Positions 8,847 to 17,308 of a stretch of 64,000 nucleotides of DNA are shown one piece after another. Numbering within the stretch: position 1 is the stretch's first letter; every line of letters begins with the position of its first letter. The notes beneath the pieces were generated by a model. It was not told the origin of the DNA, did no database searches, and saw only the letters and a program-made list of their open reading frames with translations. The stretch comes from Bradyrhizobium sp. CB1650 (GTDB taxonomy: Bacteria; Pseudomonadota; Alphaproteobacteria; Rhizobiales; Xanthobacteraceae). A program made the position numbers and the translations under genes. The stretch is taken from NCBI RefSeq assembly GCF_029761915.1, contig NZ_CP121695.1, positions 1,951,501 through 2,015,500 of the forward strand. Direction: 5' to 3'.

Positions 8847-9662
8847 TCACTCCTTCAGATCGTTCACCCGCATCACCCAGGTCCGCACATCGGCGAGCAC
8901 GTCGGGCAGCAGCGCTTTGACCTCCTGCACGGTCATGCCGGCCTTGATACGGGGGTCGTAGAGCAGGTTGAGGATGTATTGGTCGTAGACGTCGAAATAG
9001 CCCATCGAGACGTTGTCGTTGAACATGGTCCAGGGCACGCTCGTGGTATCGTTGATCGGACCGAGCGACTGCAAGAGCTCCTCATAGGCGCAGTCGAGGA
9101 AGACGAAGTCGCCGTTGTCGACGGTCAGGATGACGTCGGAATGCTCGATCTCGAAATCGTCGTTCTTGCGGAAGCCGGACAGGCATTGCGGATCGAGCGA
9201 GGAGCGGATCTCGCGCGCCTTCTCCGCGCCGTAGAAACTGGAAATGGTGCGATAGAGGTCGCGGTCGCGCACGAGCTTGACGCGCACATTCGCGGCCTCG
9301 CTGGTGTCGGTCATGGCGATGTCGAGATATTGCACGCGGGCGGCGATGTCGGCGACCACTTTGGCAAGCTGCGCCTTGCGGTCGGCGCGGTCGCTCTCGG
9401 CATAGACGCGTACCGGCCCGTCGAACTTGCGGATGCGGTCGACGCGGCCGGCGAGGTGGTATTCGGCGCCGAACGCGGTCTTCAGAAAGCCCTCGACGAT
9501 CTCGCCGTCGGTAAAGCTCTTCTTCTCGGCGCGCTGACGCGAGGCGATTGCAGGCAGTTCGCCCGCGCTGGCGATGGTAGCGATGTCACCGACGAGCGCG
9601 AGGCCTACGAACGCCACGACGGCGATGCGAGTGAGAGGCGAAAGCGGGACGGATGCACTCAT
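8847..9662 (-). CDS. DUF2927 domain secreted protein
   Basis: 271 residues. It has an N-terminal signal segment (ITRIAVVAFVGLALVGDIATIASAGE-like, about residues 11-35), then the DUF2927 core. Family markers are FGAEYHLAGRVDRIRKFDGPVRVY, a central RDRDLYRTISSFYG and a C-terminal QYILNLLYDPRIKAGMT. The function of DUF2927 is unknown. Export to the periplasm is predicted. It is a monocistronic gene converging on the methyltransferase and separated from the L,D-transpeptidase by 84 bases. Confidence 0.8.
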   Translation of the reverse strand: MSASVPLSPLTRIAVVAFVGLALVGDIATIASAGELPAIASRQRAEKKSFTDGEIVEGFLKTAFGAEYHLAGRVDRIRKFDGPVRVYAESDRADRKAQLAKVVADIAARVQYLDIAMTDTSEAANVRVKLVRDRDLYRTISSFYGAEKAREIRSSLDPQCLSGFRKNDDFEIEHSDVILTVDNGDFVFLDCAYEELLQSLGPINDTTSVPWTMFNDNVSMGYFDVYDQYILNLLYDPRIKAGMTVQEVKALLPDVLADVRTWVMRVNDLKE

Positions 9663-9746
9663 TGTTACCCGACGCTGCCGTATTCACAAGCCGCGCACAA
9701 GGCCGCAAATTCACGCGCCGGCCGGGTTCCCGCCGCGCGTTTGCGC

Positions 9747-10325
9747 CTAGTTGTTGAGCACCACGACGGTGGTGCCGACCGAGACGCGGCCGTAGAGATC
9801 GGTGACGTCGTCATTGGTCATGCGGAAGCAGCCGGAGGAGACGGCCTGGCCGATCGTCTCCGGCTCGTTGGAGCCGTGGATGCGATAGAGTGTCGAGCCC
9901 AGATATATGGCGCGCGCGCCGAGCGGATTTTCGATGCCGCCGCGCATATGGCGCGGCAGATCCGGCCGGCGCGCCAGCATCTGCGACGGCGGCGTCCAAT
10001 CCGGCCACTCCTTCTTGGCGGTGATCCGGTGCACCCCGCCCCAGCGGAAGCCGTCGCGGCCGACGCCGATACCGTAGCGCAGCGCCTGGCCGTTCGGCAG
10101 TACCAGGTAGAGACGCCGCTCCGCGGTGTTCACCACGATCGTGCCGGGCGCGTAAGTCCCGGTATAGACGACGGTGGTGCGGGGGATCGGGCTCACGCCG
10201 GAGCGGAAGAAGTTCGGGCCGCCGCCCATGATGTCGCGGGAGTCGAACTCTTCCGCGAGCGCGCCGCTCATACCGGCCGTCAGGAGTGCGATGGCTGCAA
10301 TCGGCGTGGCAAACAACCGGATCAT
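9747..10325 (-). CDS. L,D-transpeptidase (YkuD family)
   Basis: 192 residues with a signal peptide (MIRLFATPIAAIALLTAGMSG, cleaved after ALA). The YkuD catalytic domain follows, with strand IVVNTAERRLYLVLPNGQA and the active-site signature HGSNEPETIGQAVSSGCFRM holding the His and the nucleophilic Cys. Such periplasmic enzymes make 3-3 peptidoglycan crosslinks or anchor lipoproteins to the wall. ATG 10325 gives a clean signal peptide; a longer upstream frame lacks one. It is convergent with no neighbour and divergent from the ThDP enzyme gene. Confidence 0.9.
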   Translation of the reverse strand: MIRLFATPIAAIALLTAGMSGALAEEFDSRDIMGGGPNFFRSGVSPIPRTTVVYTGTYAPGTIVVNTAERRLYLVLPNGQALRYGIGVGRDGFRWGGVHRITAKKEWPDWTPPSQMLARRPDLPRHMRGGIENPLGARAIYLGSTLYRIHGSNEPETIGQAVSSGCFRMTNDDVTDLYGRVSVGTTVVVLNN

Positions 10326-10591
10326 TGTGTCCCCCCAGCAAAATGAAATCGCTTCAATGAAACCAGAGGCCATATTTGCGCCGATCCCGCAAGCCACGGC
10401 CCCGTGAGCGGAGCCATCCTTAACGATTGGCGTTACCAAATCGCAACCCGAGCCGATCTGCAGAAAAGCATTAGCCAAGACGGCGCATCGTTGCGCGGGG
10501 CAGGGCCGCGATGCCGGCTATTGCTTTGACGAGGCACGCGAACAATGATTGATCGGGGCGGAACGTTGCAATTGCCGGCTGCTGGAGCTGA

Positions 10592-12142
10592 ATGATGAAC
10601 GGTGCGGAAAGTCTGGTACGGACGCTGGTCAAGGGCGGGGTCGACATCTGCTTCACCAACCCCGGCACGTCCGAGATGCATTTTGTCGCGGCGCTGGACC
10701 GCGTGCCGGGCATGCGCTGCGTGCTCGGCCTGTTCGAAGGCGTGGTGACGGGGGCCGCCGACGGCTATTTCCGCATGAAGGGCACGCCGGCCTCGACGCT
10801 GCTCCATCTCGGGCCCGGCCTCGCCAACGGCCTTGCCAACCTGCACAACGCCAAGAAGGCGAATTCCGGCATCGTCAACATCGTCGGCCAGCATGCCACC
10901 TACCACATCGGCTACAACGCGCCGCTGACCTCCGACATCGAGGGGCTGGCCCGGCCGATGTCGTCCTGGGTCCGCACCTCGCCGGACTCCAAATCGGTAG
11001 CCGCCGACGGCGCCGCGGCGATCGCCGCCGCGAAAAGCGCGCCGCCGCAGATCGCGACCCTGATCCTGCCCGCCGACACCGCCTGGAACGAAGCCGACGG
11101 CATCGCCGAGGTGCCTGCCGAGAAGCAGCGCGCGAGCTACTCGCCGCAGGCGGTCGAGCAGGCCGCCAGGATCCTGCGCGGCGACGGCGAGGGCACGCTG
11201 CTCTTGATGACCGGCAGCGCGCTGAGCGAGCACGGGTTGGCGCTGGCCCAGCGCATCGCCGGCAAGACCGGTTGCTCCGTGATGGGTCCGACCTTCCGCC
11301 CGAAGATGGCGCGCGGCCGCGGCCGCTTCTCGATCGATCGCGTCCACTATGTGATCGAGCAGGCGCTGCCGATGCTGGAGAAGTTCCGTCACATCGTGCT
11401 GGTCGAGGCCGACGATCCAGTTGCGTTCTTCGCCTATCCGAACAAGCCGAGCATGCTCAAGCCCGAGGGTTGCGAGGTCCATCGCATGACGTCCTGGGGC
11501 GAGAATTCGGTTGCAGCGTTGGAAGCGCTCGCCGGCGCTCTGCATGCGGGGGCCAAGGACGTCAAGCCGCAGGCCTTGCAAGAGCTGCTCAAGCCGACGG
11601 GCGCGCTGACCTTCGCCTCGATCGCGCAGGCGATCGCCTGCGCGATCCCCGAGAATGCGATCCTGGTCGACGAATCCCTGACCACCGGCCGCGGCTTCTT
11701 CCCGCCGACGGCGGCCGCTGCTCCCCACGACTGGCTGCAGAACATGGGCGGCTCGATCGGCTTCTCCACGCCGCTGTCGATCGGCGCTGCGATCGCCTGT
11801 CCGGACCGCAAGGTGATCTGCATGGTCGGCGACGGCAGCGCGATGTACACGATCCAGTCGCTGTGGACCCAGGCCCGCGAGAACCTCGACATCGTCACCA
11901 TCGTGTTCGCCAACCGCATCTACCAGATCCTGCGCGGCGAGTTCGACAATGTCGGTGCAGGCGAGCCCGGCCAGCGCGCTAACGACATGCTGCGGCTCGA
12001 CCGGCCGACCCTGGATTTCGTGGCGATGGCGAAGGGCATGGGCGTGCCCGGCCGCGCCGTCACCAATGCGGACGAGTTCAACAAGGCGCTGGCCGAGGCC
12101 GTCGCCGAACCCGGGCCGCGGCTGATCGAAGTGCAGATGTAG
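10592..12142 (+). CDS. Acetolactate synthase large-subunit-like ThDP enzyme
   Basis: 516 residues with three-domain ThDP-enzyme architecture. The N-terminal domain has FTNPGTSEMHFV and the conserved Glu in GLFEGVVTGAADGYFRM. The C-terminal domain has the ThDP/Mg motif GDGSAMYTIQSLWTQARENL, with the final Asn shifted to VFANRIYQIL. It belongs to the IlvB-like group that includes benzoylformate decarboxylase and glyoxylate-carboligase relatives. No small regulatory subunit gene (ilvH) is nearby, so a role in branched-chain synthesis is doubtful. The true substrate is unknown. It is followed closely by a PD-(D/E)XK-like hypothetical gene. Confidence 0.8.
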   Translation: MMNGAESLVRTLVKGGVDICFTNPGTSEMHFVAALDRVPGMRCVLGLFEGVVTGAADGYFRMKGTPASTLLHLGPGLANGLANLHNAKKANSGIVNIVGQHATYHIGYNAPLTSDIEGLARPMSSWVRTSPDSKSVAADGAAAIAAAKSAPPQIATLILPADTAWNEADGIAEVPAEKQRASYSPQAVEQAARILRGDGEGTLLLMTGSALSEHGLALAQRIAGKTGCSVMGPTFRPKMARGRGRFSIDRVHYVIEQALPMLEKFRHIVLVEADDPVAFFAYPNKPSMLKPEGCEVHRMTSWGENSVAALEALAGALHAGAKDVKPQALQELLKPTGALTFASIAQAIACAIPENAILVDESLTTGRGFFPPTAAAAPHDWLQNMGGSIGFSTPLSIGAAIACPDRKVICMVGDGSAMYTIQSLWTQARENLDIVTIVFANRIYQILRGEFDNVGAGEPGQRANDMLRLDRPTLDFVAMAKGMGVPGRAVTNADEFNKALAEAVAEPGPRLIEVQM

Positions 12143-12182
12143 GGGCGCACGCAAAAGGGAGTGCCGAGGGCCGGGAGGCAAA

Positions 12183-12701
12183 ATGCAGGCCGAGCTGAAC
12201 AAGATGGTGGCGGCGCTCCGGGACTTCTACGCGCAAGAGACTTTTCTGTTCGACAAGGACGTCGGCGAGCGCGCCATCACGCATCGCTTCGCCGTGCATC
12301 TGGAGAAGCAGTTTCCGGGCTGGGCGATCGACTGCAATTATGACCGGCTCGGGGAGCGCACGCTGCATCTGCCGCATGGCACGATCATCTCGACCGACGA
12401 CCATCTCGGCAAGTCGATCTATCCCGACGTCGTCGTGCATCAGCGCGAGATCCCGAACAACCTGCTGGCCATCGAGGTGCGCAAGGCGAGCAATCACACC
12501 TCCATCGAGCACGACCAGCACAAGCTGAAGGCGATGACCGATCCGGATGTCTGGTTCGCCTACTGGATCGGCGTGTTGCTCGTGCTGGCAAAGCGCAACG
12601 TGACGATGTCGGAGGTCTATGTCGGTGGCATCGTCGATCGGCCGCTCTCGCTCTGGCTCGCCGCGCGGCTGGAGGAGGTCGGTCTCGGTGGGAGCGAGTG
12701 A
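12183..12701 (+). CDS. Hypothetical protein with PD-(D/E)XK nuclease-like motif
   Basis: 172 residues, no signal or membrane segment. The block SIYPDVVVHQREIPNNLLAIEVRK fits the restriction-endonuclease-like pattern: an Asp at the end of one strand, then E-x-(R/K) in the next (IEVRK). A preceding helix with Glu (HLEKQFPG) would complete the core. If functional it would be a metal-dependent nuclease or a relic of one. It starts 40 bases after the ThDP enzyme gene, has a usable ribosome site (GGGAGGCAAA), and carries no methylase partner. Function is inferred from the motif only. Confidence 0.55.
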   Translation: MQAELNKMVAALRDFYAQETFLFDKDVGERAITHRFAVHLEKQFPGWAIDCNYDRLGERTLHLPHGTIISTDDHLGKSIYPDVVVHQREIPNNLLAIEVRKASNHTSIEHDQHKLKAMTDPDVWFAYWIGVLLVLAKRNVTMSEVYVGGIVDRPLSLWLAARLEEVGLGGSE

Positions 12702-12753
12702 GGCGGCAAGACGTATGATGGCGTGCGATGGCTCGCGAGCGCACGCCGCATCA

Positions 12754-12987
12754 TCAGTAGGAATAGCGCTGCAGCGCGAACGCGTAGTACGGATTGATGC
12801 CGCAATAGGAAGACGTGCCGGAGGCCGCGGCGAGACACTGCCGATAGCTGACGAATTGGCAGTTACCGGGATAGCCCCAGCTACGGCCTTGCAGGCAGTA
12901 TCTGTCGTTTGCGGCATGTGCCGGCGCCGAGAACGTCGCGGCAAGCAGCGTGGCGAACGACGCGAGGGTCAGGACGGTACGACGCAT
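12754..12987 (-). CDS. DUF3551 small secreted protein
   Basis: 77 residues: a signal peptide (LTLASFATLLAATFSAPAHA) then a short Cys-containing domain. The markers RYCLQG..WGYPGNCQFVSYRQCLAAASG and the Tyr-rich tail are typical of DUF3551, a family abundant in Bradyrhizobiaceae. The four Cys probably form two disulfides after export. Function is unknown. It is convergent to the preceding gene. Confidence 0.8.
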   Translation of the reverse strand: MRRTVLTLASFATLLAATFSAPAHAANDRYCLQGRSWGYPGNCQFVSYRQCLAAASGTSSYCGINPYYAFALQRYSY

Positions 12988-13200
12988 TTCAATCTCCTAT
13001 GGGTACGTGTGGTCATATCTGTTTTGTTGCGCGCAGCGTCCGGTGCGTTCAGATGGGACGCATCATGACGCAGGCAAATCCGGCTATGTGATCTCGGGCA
13101 CAGTTCGCGTGCGGGTTCCGGCCTATCCCGGCCCGGCTTGCACTCGCTGACGCCGGGGGACTACGCTTCCCTTATTCGGATCAGGCATTTGGAGGCTCTG

Positions 13201-13554
13201 ATGCAACGATCATATTTGCTCGCGGTGATGGCAGCGCTGGCGCTCGTTCTGCAAACCCCGATCGCGCTGGCCCAGAGCACACCAGCCGCGGGCGGCACTG
13301 CACCGGCAGATGCGGCCGCCACGGCGCCGGCCGCGACCTCAACGCCGGCGGCAACGACGCCGCCAAGCGCAACCACCGATACCTCAACTCCGCCGACCGA
13401 CGCGAAGAAGAGCGCCGAGAAGAAGCCGGCGAAGAAGAGAATGACGCGGCGGCAGGAGATCGAGCATTCGATCGACACCGGCACCGTTCCCGCGCGCTAT
13501 CGCAGCTCGGTGCCGAAGCAGTACCAGCAATATATTCCGTTCGATAAGCGCTAG
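13201..13554 (+). CDS. Small secreted Ala/Thr/Pro-rich protein
   Basis: 117 residues. A signal peptide (YLLAVMAALALVLQTPIALAQ) is followed by a low-complexity Ala/Thr/Pro linker (about 23-75). A basic Lys-rich C-terminal part then ends MTRRQEIEHSIDTGTVPARYRSSVPKQYQQYIPF. The conserved end resembles many short rhizobial periplasmic proteins of unknown function. ATG 13201 gives the signal peptide directly. Confidence 0.65.
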   Translation: MQRSYLLAVMAALALVLQTPIALAQSTPAAGGTAPADAAATAPAATSTPAATTPPSATTDTSTPPTDAKKSAEKKPAKKRMTRRQEIEHSIDTGTVPARYRSSVPKQYQQYIPFDKR

Positions 13555-13660
13555 CGCATGCCCGCACCGGCGCGCCGCGATCGGGCGTTGCGCTTGATCG
13601 GCATACCTTGCGGCGGTCTACGATCGCGGTGCTGAACTAGGCCAAAGCCAGGGGACGGTT

Positions 13661-14146
13661 ATGAGTGATGATGCGAAGGATGCTGGCCTTGTGGCGATGA
13701 TCAGCAGCATCCTGGGAGGCGGCAAGCGCACAGACGCGGCTGAACCGCCTCCGCTCGCCGAAGTCCCGCCAACGGCACCGACGAACGGACTGGAAGCGGT
13801 GGCCGCGCAAATCGCGGACGCGGCACCACTGAAGCGCGAGGATGCGTCCAATGGCGCTGTCGCGTCCGTGAAACTGGCCGAGCCGCCTCATCAAATCGTG
13901 ACGCAATCGGACGGCAAACGACGACTGCCGGCGCAAGCGCTCGCCGATCTCGTGCTCGGTGAACTACGCAAGATAGAGGATTTTCCGGCTTCCGGTGTCT
14001 CCATCACGGTCTACGGCTATCGGCATTGGAACGCGATGATCACCTTCGCGCCGTTCTCGACCACGTTCCGAGACGCGACACGGTTCCGCAAGGCGCTGCC
14101 CGATATCGTCTTCAAGCTGCGCCGATATGTCGACCTCGAGATATAG
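13661..14146 (+). CDS. Hypothetical cytoplasmic protein
   Basis: 161 residues without signal or membrane segments. The first 60 residues are Ala/Pro-rich and probably disordered. The C-terminal 70 residues (LPAQALADLVLGELRKIEDFPASGVSITVYGYRHWNAM...) look folded. I do not recognise the family. ATG 13661 is preceded by a GGGGACGG stretch. It lies directly before the GreA/GreB-type gene, with a 41-base gap, in the last chromosomal segment before the island. Confidence 0.6.
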   Translation: MSDDAKDAGLVAMISSILGGGKRTDAAEPPPLAEVPPTAPTNGLEAVAAQIADAAPLKREDASNGAVASVKLAEPPHQIVTQSDGKRRLPAQALADLVLGELRKIEDFPASGVSITVYGYRHWNAMITFAPFSTTFRDATRFRKALPDIVFKLRRYVDLEI

Positions 14147-14187
14147 GTCCGGTACAATCGCGCGCAGCCGTCGATGAGGTCCTGGAA

Positions 14188-14670
14188 GTGAGCGTCGCCT
14201 TTACCAAAGAAGAGAGTGCCGAAACTGCGTCCGAGACGCTGTTGCCGGACCGTCCGATTTCGCCTCATCCCAACCTGGTGACACAATCGGGATTGCAGGC
14301 CTTGGAACTGCAGCTTCGGCAAGCACGCGAGGCCTATGAGGCCGCGCAGCAGATCGAAGATGTCAACGAAAGGCGCCGGCAATCGGCAGTCCCCTTGCGC
14401 GACGTCCGCTACTTCGTCGAACGGCTGCGCACAGCCCAGGTCGTCCCCAATCCAGCCTCGAGCGATACGGTCGCCTTCGGCAGCACGGTGACGTTCAGCC
14501 GGGCCGACGGTCGCGTGCAAACGTATCGCATCGTCGGAGAGGACGAAGCCGATCCGAAGGCTGGATCAATCTCGTTCGTATCGCCGGTGGCAAAATCCCT
14601 GATCGGCAAAGCCGTCGGAGACGTCGCCGGGGCGGGCAATCAAGAGATCGAGATTCTGTCGATCGCGTAG
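14188..14670 (+). CDS. GreA/GreB family transcript-cleavage-factor-like protein
   Basis: About 160 residues from a GTG start. Residues 30-85 form a charged helical segment (LQALELQLRQAREAYEAAQQIEDVNERRRQSAVPLRDVRYFVERL) like the Gre coiled coil. The rest matches the C-terminal FKBP-like domain: VAFGSTVTFSRADGRVQTYRIVGEDEADPKAGSISFVSPVAKSLIGKAVGD. True Gre factors rescue backtracked RNA polymerase through acidic residues at the coil tip. Those are only partly present here, so a divergent RNA-polymerase-binding role is likely. It is the last gene before the att repeat. Confidence 0.8.
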   Translation: MSVAFTKEESAETASETLLPDRPISPHPNLVTQSGLQALELQLRQAREAYEAAQQIEDVNERRRQSAVPLRDVRYFVERLRTAQVVPNPASSDTVAFGSTVTFSRADGRVQTYRIVGEDEADPKAGSISFVSPVAKSLIGKAVGDVAGAGNQEIEILSIA

Positions 14671-14735
14671 CGATCCGCCTTGCGGCGAACGGCTCTGCCG
14701 ACGACGACTATGCTGGTGTTCAAGAGGCGGCGAGG

Positions 14736-14790
14736 AATGGTGGGCGCACAAGGGATCGAACCTTGGACCTCTCCCGTGTGAACCACAATC
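14736..14790 (-). repeat. Attachment site: 3' half of tRNA-Val(CAC), copy 1
   Basis: Read on the minus strand, the segment gives loop TTCACAC (anticodon CAC), stem GGGAG, a five-base variable region, T-arm CAAGG-TTCGATC-CCTTG, acceptor TGCGCCC, then ACCA. The 5' half is absent: the bases next to the loop do not pair with the GGGAG stem. So this is a tRNA fragment, the att core, not a working gene. The same 55 bases recur at 36661. Confidence 0.8.
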
Positions 14791-15041
14791 TGTAGACCGC
14801 AGCCAACCAAATTCCGCCACAGTAAAATTGCAAAAATCCCTGAGATATAGGGCTAATTGTCCATATGCGCCCCTAACCGGCCATAACAGCACACCCCATA
14901 TTTTGTATGCCCCGACTGTGCCCCTTCGTGAGATTTCCCTGCGGGCACAATGAGCCAGAACATGGGGCGAACGGGTTGCGCCCCGTTTCTCGGGTTTCCT
15001 CTGACAGTGTCGCGGGCGACAAGGAGAAAAGGACAGGGACG

Positions 15042-16400
15042 ATGGAAGCAAGCGATAAAGGCTTCAGCGCTGGAGTGACAACGAACTACTTGAGGCTCAC
15101 CGACGCGGTGATCCGTGCGGCCACGCTGCCGTCAGGCAAGTCGCAGCATTATCTGCACGACACAGAGCAGCCTGGGCTGGCGATCAGGATGCGCGCGACT
15201 GGCGGCCGGACCTGGGTCTACCTGTTCACCAAGCCTGGGGCGAGGGGCACGCAACGCAAGACGCTGGGCGCATGGCCCAAGTTCAACGAGAAGGCAGCGC
15301 GCCAGGCCGCCACCATCGCCGCTGGCGAGGTGATCAAGGGAGGCGATCCGAACGACGCCAAGCGCGAGGCCAAGCGGCAACAGCTGGCCGAGAGGGAGCG
15401 CACCACGCTGGCGAACCTGATCATTGAGGACGGCCCCTACGAAACGTCCCTGACTGGACGCCAAGTCGTCAACTGGAAGCCAGCTATGTCGGCGCTGCGG
15501 CGTGGTCTCAAGGTCCATGTGGATCTGGCCATCGGCGACCTGACGCGGCGGCAAATCATGGCGGCGGTGGATAAGATCGCCAAGACCGGCAAGCGCGGCG
15601 CAGCCAAGGACTTGCGCAAGCACGTCCACACGTTCCTCGAATGGTGTGTCGGCGAAGGTTATGTCGAGCACAACGTGCTCGCCGGCTATCGCGCGCCCAA
15701 GGAAACCCGTGCGCAGAGGGTCGGGCGCCGATCCAAGGGCCGCGCGCTGACCGATGAGGAGATCATCAAGGTCTGGCACGCATCCGGCAAGCTCGGAGCT
15801 TTCGGGCTATTAGCACGCCTGTGCCTGCTCGGTGGTCCGCGTCGCAGCGAGCCAACAATGATCCAGTGGCAAAAGCAAATCATGGATGACCGCGTTACCT
15901 TCGACGAGGCATGGACCAAGATGGGGCTGCACCACGATGTGCCCCGCACCCACCTCGTCGACGAGGTGCTCGCGGCTGCAAAGCATTTTCAACGCGCAAC
16001 CTCCGACTATGTCTTCCCGTCACCGAAGACCGGCGGCCAGATGTCGGGTTTCACCAAGATGGTCAGCCGCTTGGTCAAGGAAGCGGCGGTCGCCAGATTT
16101 ACCATGCATGACTTGAGGCGCAGCTTGCGCACCATCATGTCACGCTGCGGTTATGACAACGAAATTCAACGGCTGTGTGTCGGACAAAAGCCGCGCGGAA
16201 TCGATCAGGTCTACAATCACGACGAACAGTGGGTCATCCGCAAGATGGCGTTCGAAGCCGCTCACGACTACATCGCCCAGTTGGTCGGCGCGAAACGGGT
16301 CGGCAAGGTTGTGCGCCTGCAGCGGACCAATCCGCTCGACTCCATCAAGGCCGAACTGCTTGGTCGTCTCCGCGAGCACTATGCGGCTGAGGGCGCCTAG
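15042..16400 (+). CDS. Tyrosine site-specific integrase of the arsenic island
   Basis: 452 residues. N-terminal part (20-110) matches the DUF4102-type arm-binding domain of phage-P4-like integrases: LRLTDAVIRAATLPSGKSQHYLHDTEQPGLAIRMRATGGRTWVYLF. A core-binding domain follows. The catalytic domain keeps the first Arg in LLGGPRRSEPTMIQW, HDLRRSL (His-x-x-Arg) and a C-terminal Tyr in QVYNHDEQW. It should catalyse recombination at the tRNA-Val 3' end; the att core is about 250 bases upstream. ATG 15042 has a ribosome site (AAGGAGAAAAGGA) and begins at the domain edge. The neighbouring island carries a related integrase stub. Confidence 0.9.
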   Translation: MEASDKGFSAGVTTNYLRLTDAVIRAATLPSGKSQHYLHDTEQPGLAIRMRATGGRTWVYLFTKPGARGTQRKTLGAWPKFNEKAARQAATIAAGEVIKGGDPNDAKREAKRQQLAERERTTLANLIIEDGPYETSLTGRQVVNWKPAMSALRRGLKVHVDLAIGDLTRRQIMAAVDKIAKTGKRGAAKDLRKHVHTFLEWCVGEGYVEHNVLAGYRAPKETRAQRVGRRSKGRALTDEEIIKVWHASGKLGAFGLLARLCLLGGPRRSEPTMIQWQKQIMDDRVTFDEAWTKMGLHHDVPRTHLVDEVLAAAKHFQRATSDYVFPSPKTGGQMSGFTKMVSRLVKEAAVARFTMHDLRRSLRTIMSRCGYDNEIQRLCVGQKPRGIDQVYNHDEQWVIRKMAFEAAHDYIAQLVGAKRVGKVVRLQRTNPLDSIKAELLGRLREHYAAEGA

Positions 16401-16641
16401 TGCTCTTATCGCACCCAGCCAGATGGTGGCGCACTGCATCGACGCGATAGAGCGGACGCCCATCGACGTAGCGCCATTTCAGCGCGTGGTTCGGATCGCG
16501 CCGCCACAGCTCCAGCGCTCCGGGCGTGCGCCGGATGACCGCGGCCACCTCCAATGCCGTCAAATTGGAGCTGCCCGGCAGCGTGTCGATATCGAACGTC
16601 GCGGGCGGCGGCATGCCACGGTTCTTGCGACGACGCTTCAT
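16345..16641 (-). CDS. Excisionase/AlpA-like small HTH protein
   Basis: 98 residues. The central part LTALEVAAVIRRTPGALELWRRDPNHALKWRYVDGRPLYRVDAVRHHLAG has the layout of MerR-like excisionase (HTH_17) domains: HTH, then a beta-hairpin wing ending in a residue-rich 'Y..DAV..xL' helix. It converges on the integrase and overlaps its 3' end by 56 bases, a usual position for a recombination directionality factor. The start at 16641 (MKRRRKNRG) is chosen to keep only the domain; the frame stays open upstream. Confidence 0.6.
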   Translation of the reverse strand: MKRRRKNRGMPPPATFDIDTLPGSSNLTALEVAAVIRRTPGALELWRRDPNHALKWRYVDGRPLYRVDAVRHHLAGCDKSTRRPQPHSARGDDQAVRP

Positions 16642-16983
16642 GGTACCTGGCAATCTAAATACCTCGATCCGAGTTGTTGCGTCCTTGTCACTCACGCCTC
16701 CGCCGGAACTATGATCGATCCGAGGCAATAAGATTGTAGGTTTCTCCAGCAAGGAAGAAATCTGGAGCGCACGTATGGCCGCTGGGTAGCTACGGCGTAC
16801 AAACAGGACGAGTTGCAATCTCGCGCGCAGATCGGTCGGCCCAAAAGCTTCCGCGACGGAAAGCCACGGCTGCGACATCGCTATTGAAGTCGCCGAAAGG
16901 AACGACCGCGATCGTCCGAGCAGTTGCTCCGTCCCGATCGTGTCATATGGATACCCTTGGGAGTACGATTAGCTCTTTCGTTC
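16642..16983. other. Intergenic interval, no gene seen
   Basis: About 340 bases between the excisionase-like gene and the small membrane protein gene. Short open frames here have no recognisable features. I see no clear terminator or repeat. Confidence 0.4.
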
Positions 16984-17304
16984 TCAAGCGTGAGGAGTCT
17001 TGTCCGATCGAGCGCTTCTTACGAATCCTACCGCGAACATCAGGATCGCACCGACGACCGCGCCGGTTAGAGCGTGGATGACCGCGATCTCCACGGTGGT
17101 CGATGGATTCTCGCTGCCGCTGCCCGTTACGATGGTGACCGCGGCCTCCTGCAGGAACGCACCGCTCAGTGCGCCGCCGACGAGGCCGGTGAGGCTGTGG
17201 CCTATGAAGCCGAAGCGATGTTCATGGGCCGCACTCGCGGCGGCATGCGCGCCGAAGAAGCCCGCGACCGTCTGGACCGCTAATCCCCACAGCGTCCATG
17301 TCAT
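16984..17304 (-). CDS. Small membrane protein in the aio-linked arsR operon
   Basis: 106 residues with two or three hydrophobic, Gly-rich segments: LWGLAVQTVAGFFGAHAAASAA, FIGHSLTGLVGGALSGAFL and VIHALTGAVVGAILMFAVGFV. The G-x3-G spacing suggests packed helices in the inner membrane. It starts 4 bases after the ArsR stop codon and is surely co-transcribed with it, so an arsenic-related membrane role is possible. I do not recognise a named family. Confidence 0.7.
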   Translation of the reverse strand: MTWTLWGLAVQTVAGFFGAHAAASAAHEHRFGFIGHSLTGLVGGALSGAFLQEAAVTIVTGSGSENPSTTVEIAVIHALTGAVVGAILMFAVGFVRSARSDKTPHA

Positions 17305-17308
17305 GCGA

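Noticed and set aside
8376..10346. A 656-codon plus-strand open frame
   Set aside because: Runs antisense through DUF2927 and L,D-transpeptidase genes that have signal peptides and catalytic motifs.
10433..12202. Long minus-strand open frame opposite the ThDP enzyme gene
   Set aside because: It is Arg/His/Gly-rich low-quality sequence produced by GC-skewed third positions; the plus-strand frame has clear ThDP-enzyme motifs.
14736..14830. A complete tRNA gene at the att site
   Set aside because: Only the 3' half from the anticodon loop is present; bases upstream do not form the anticodon, D or acceptor stems.
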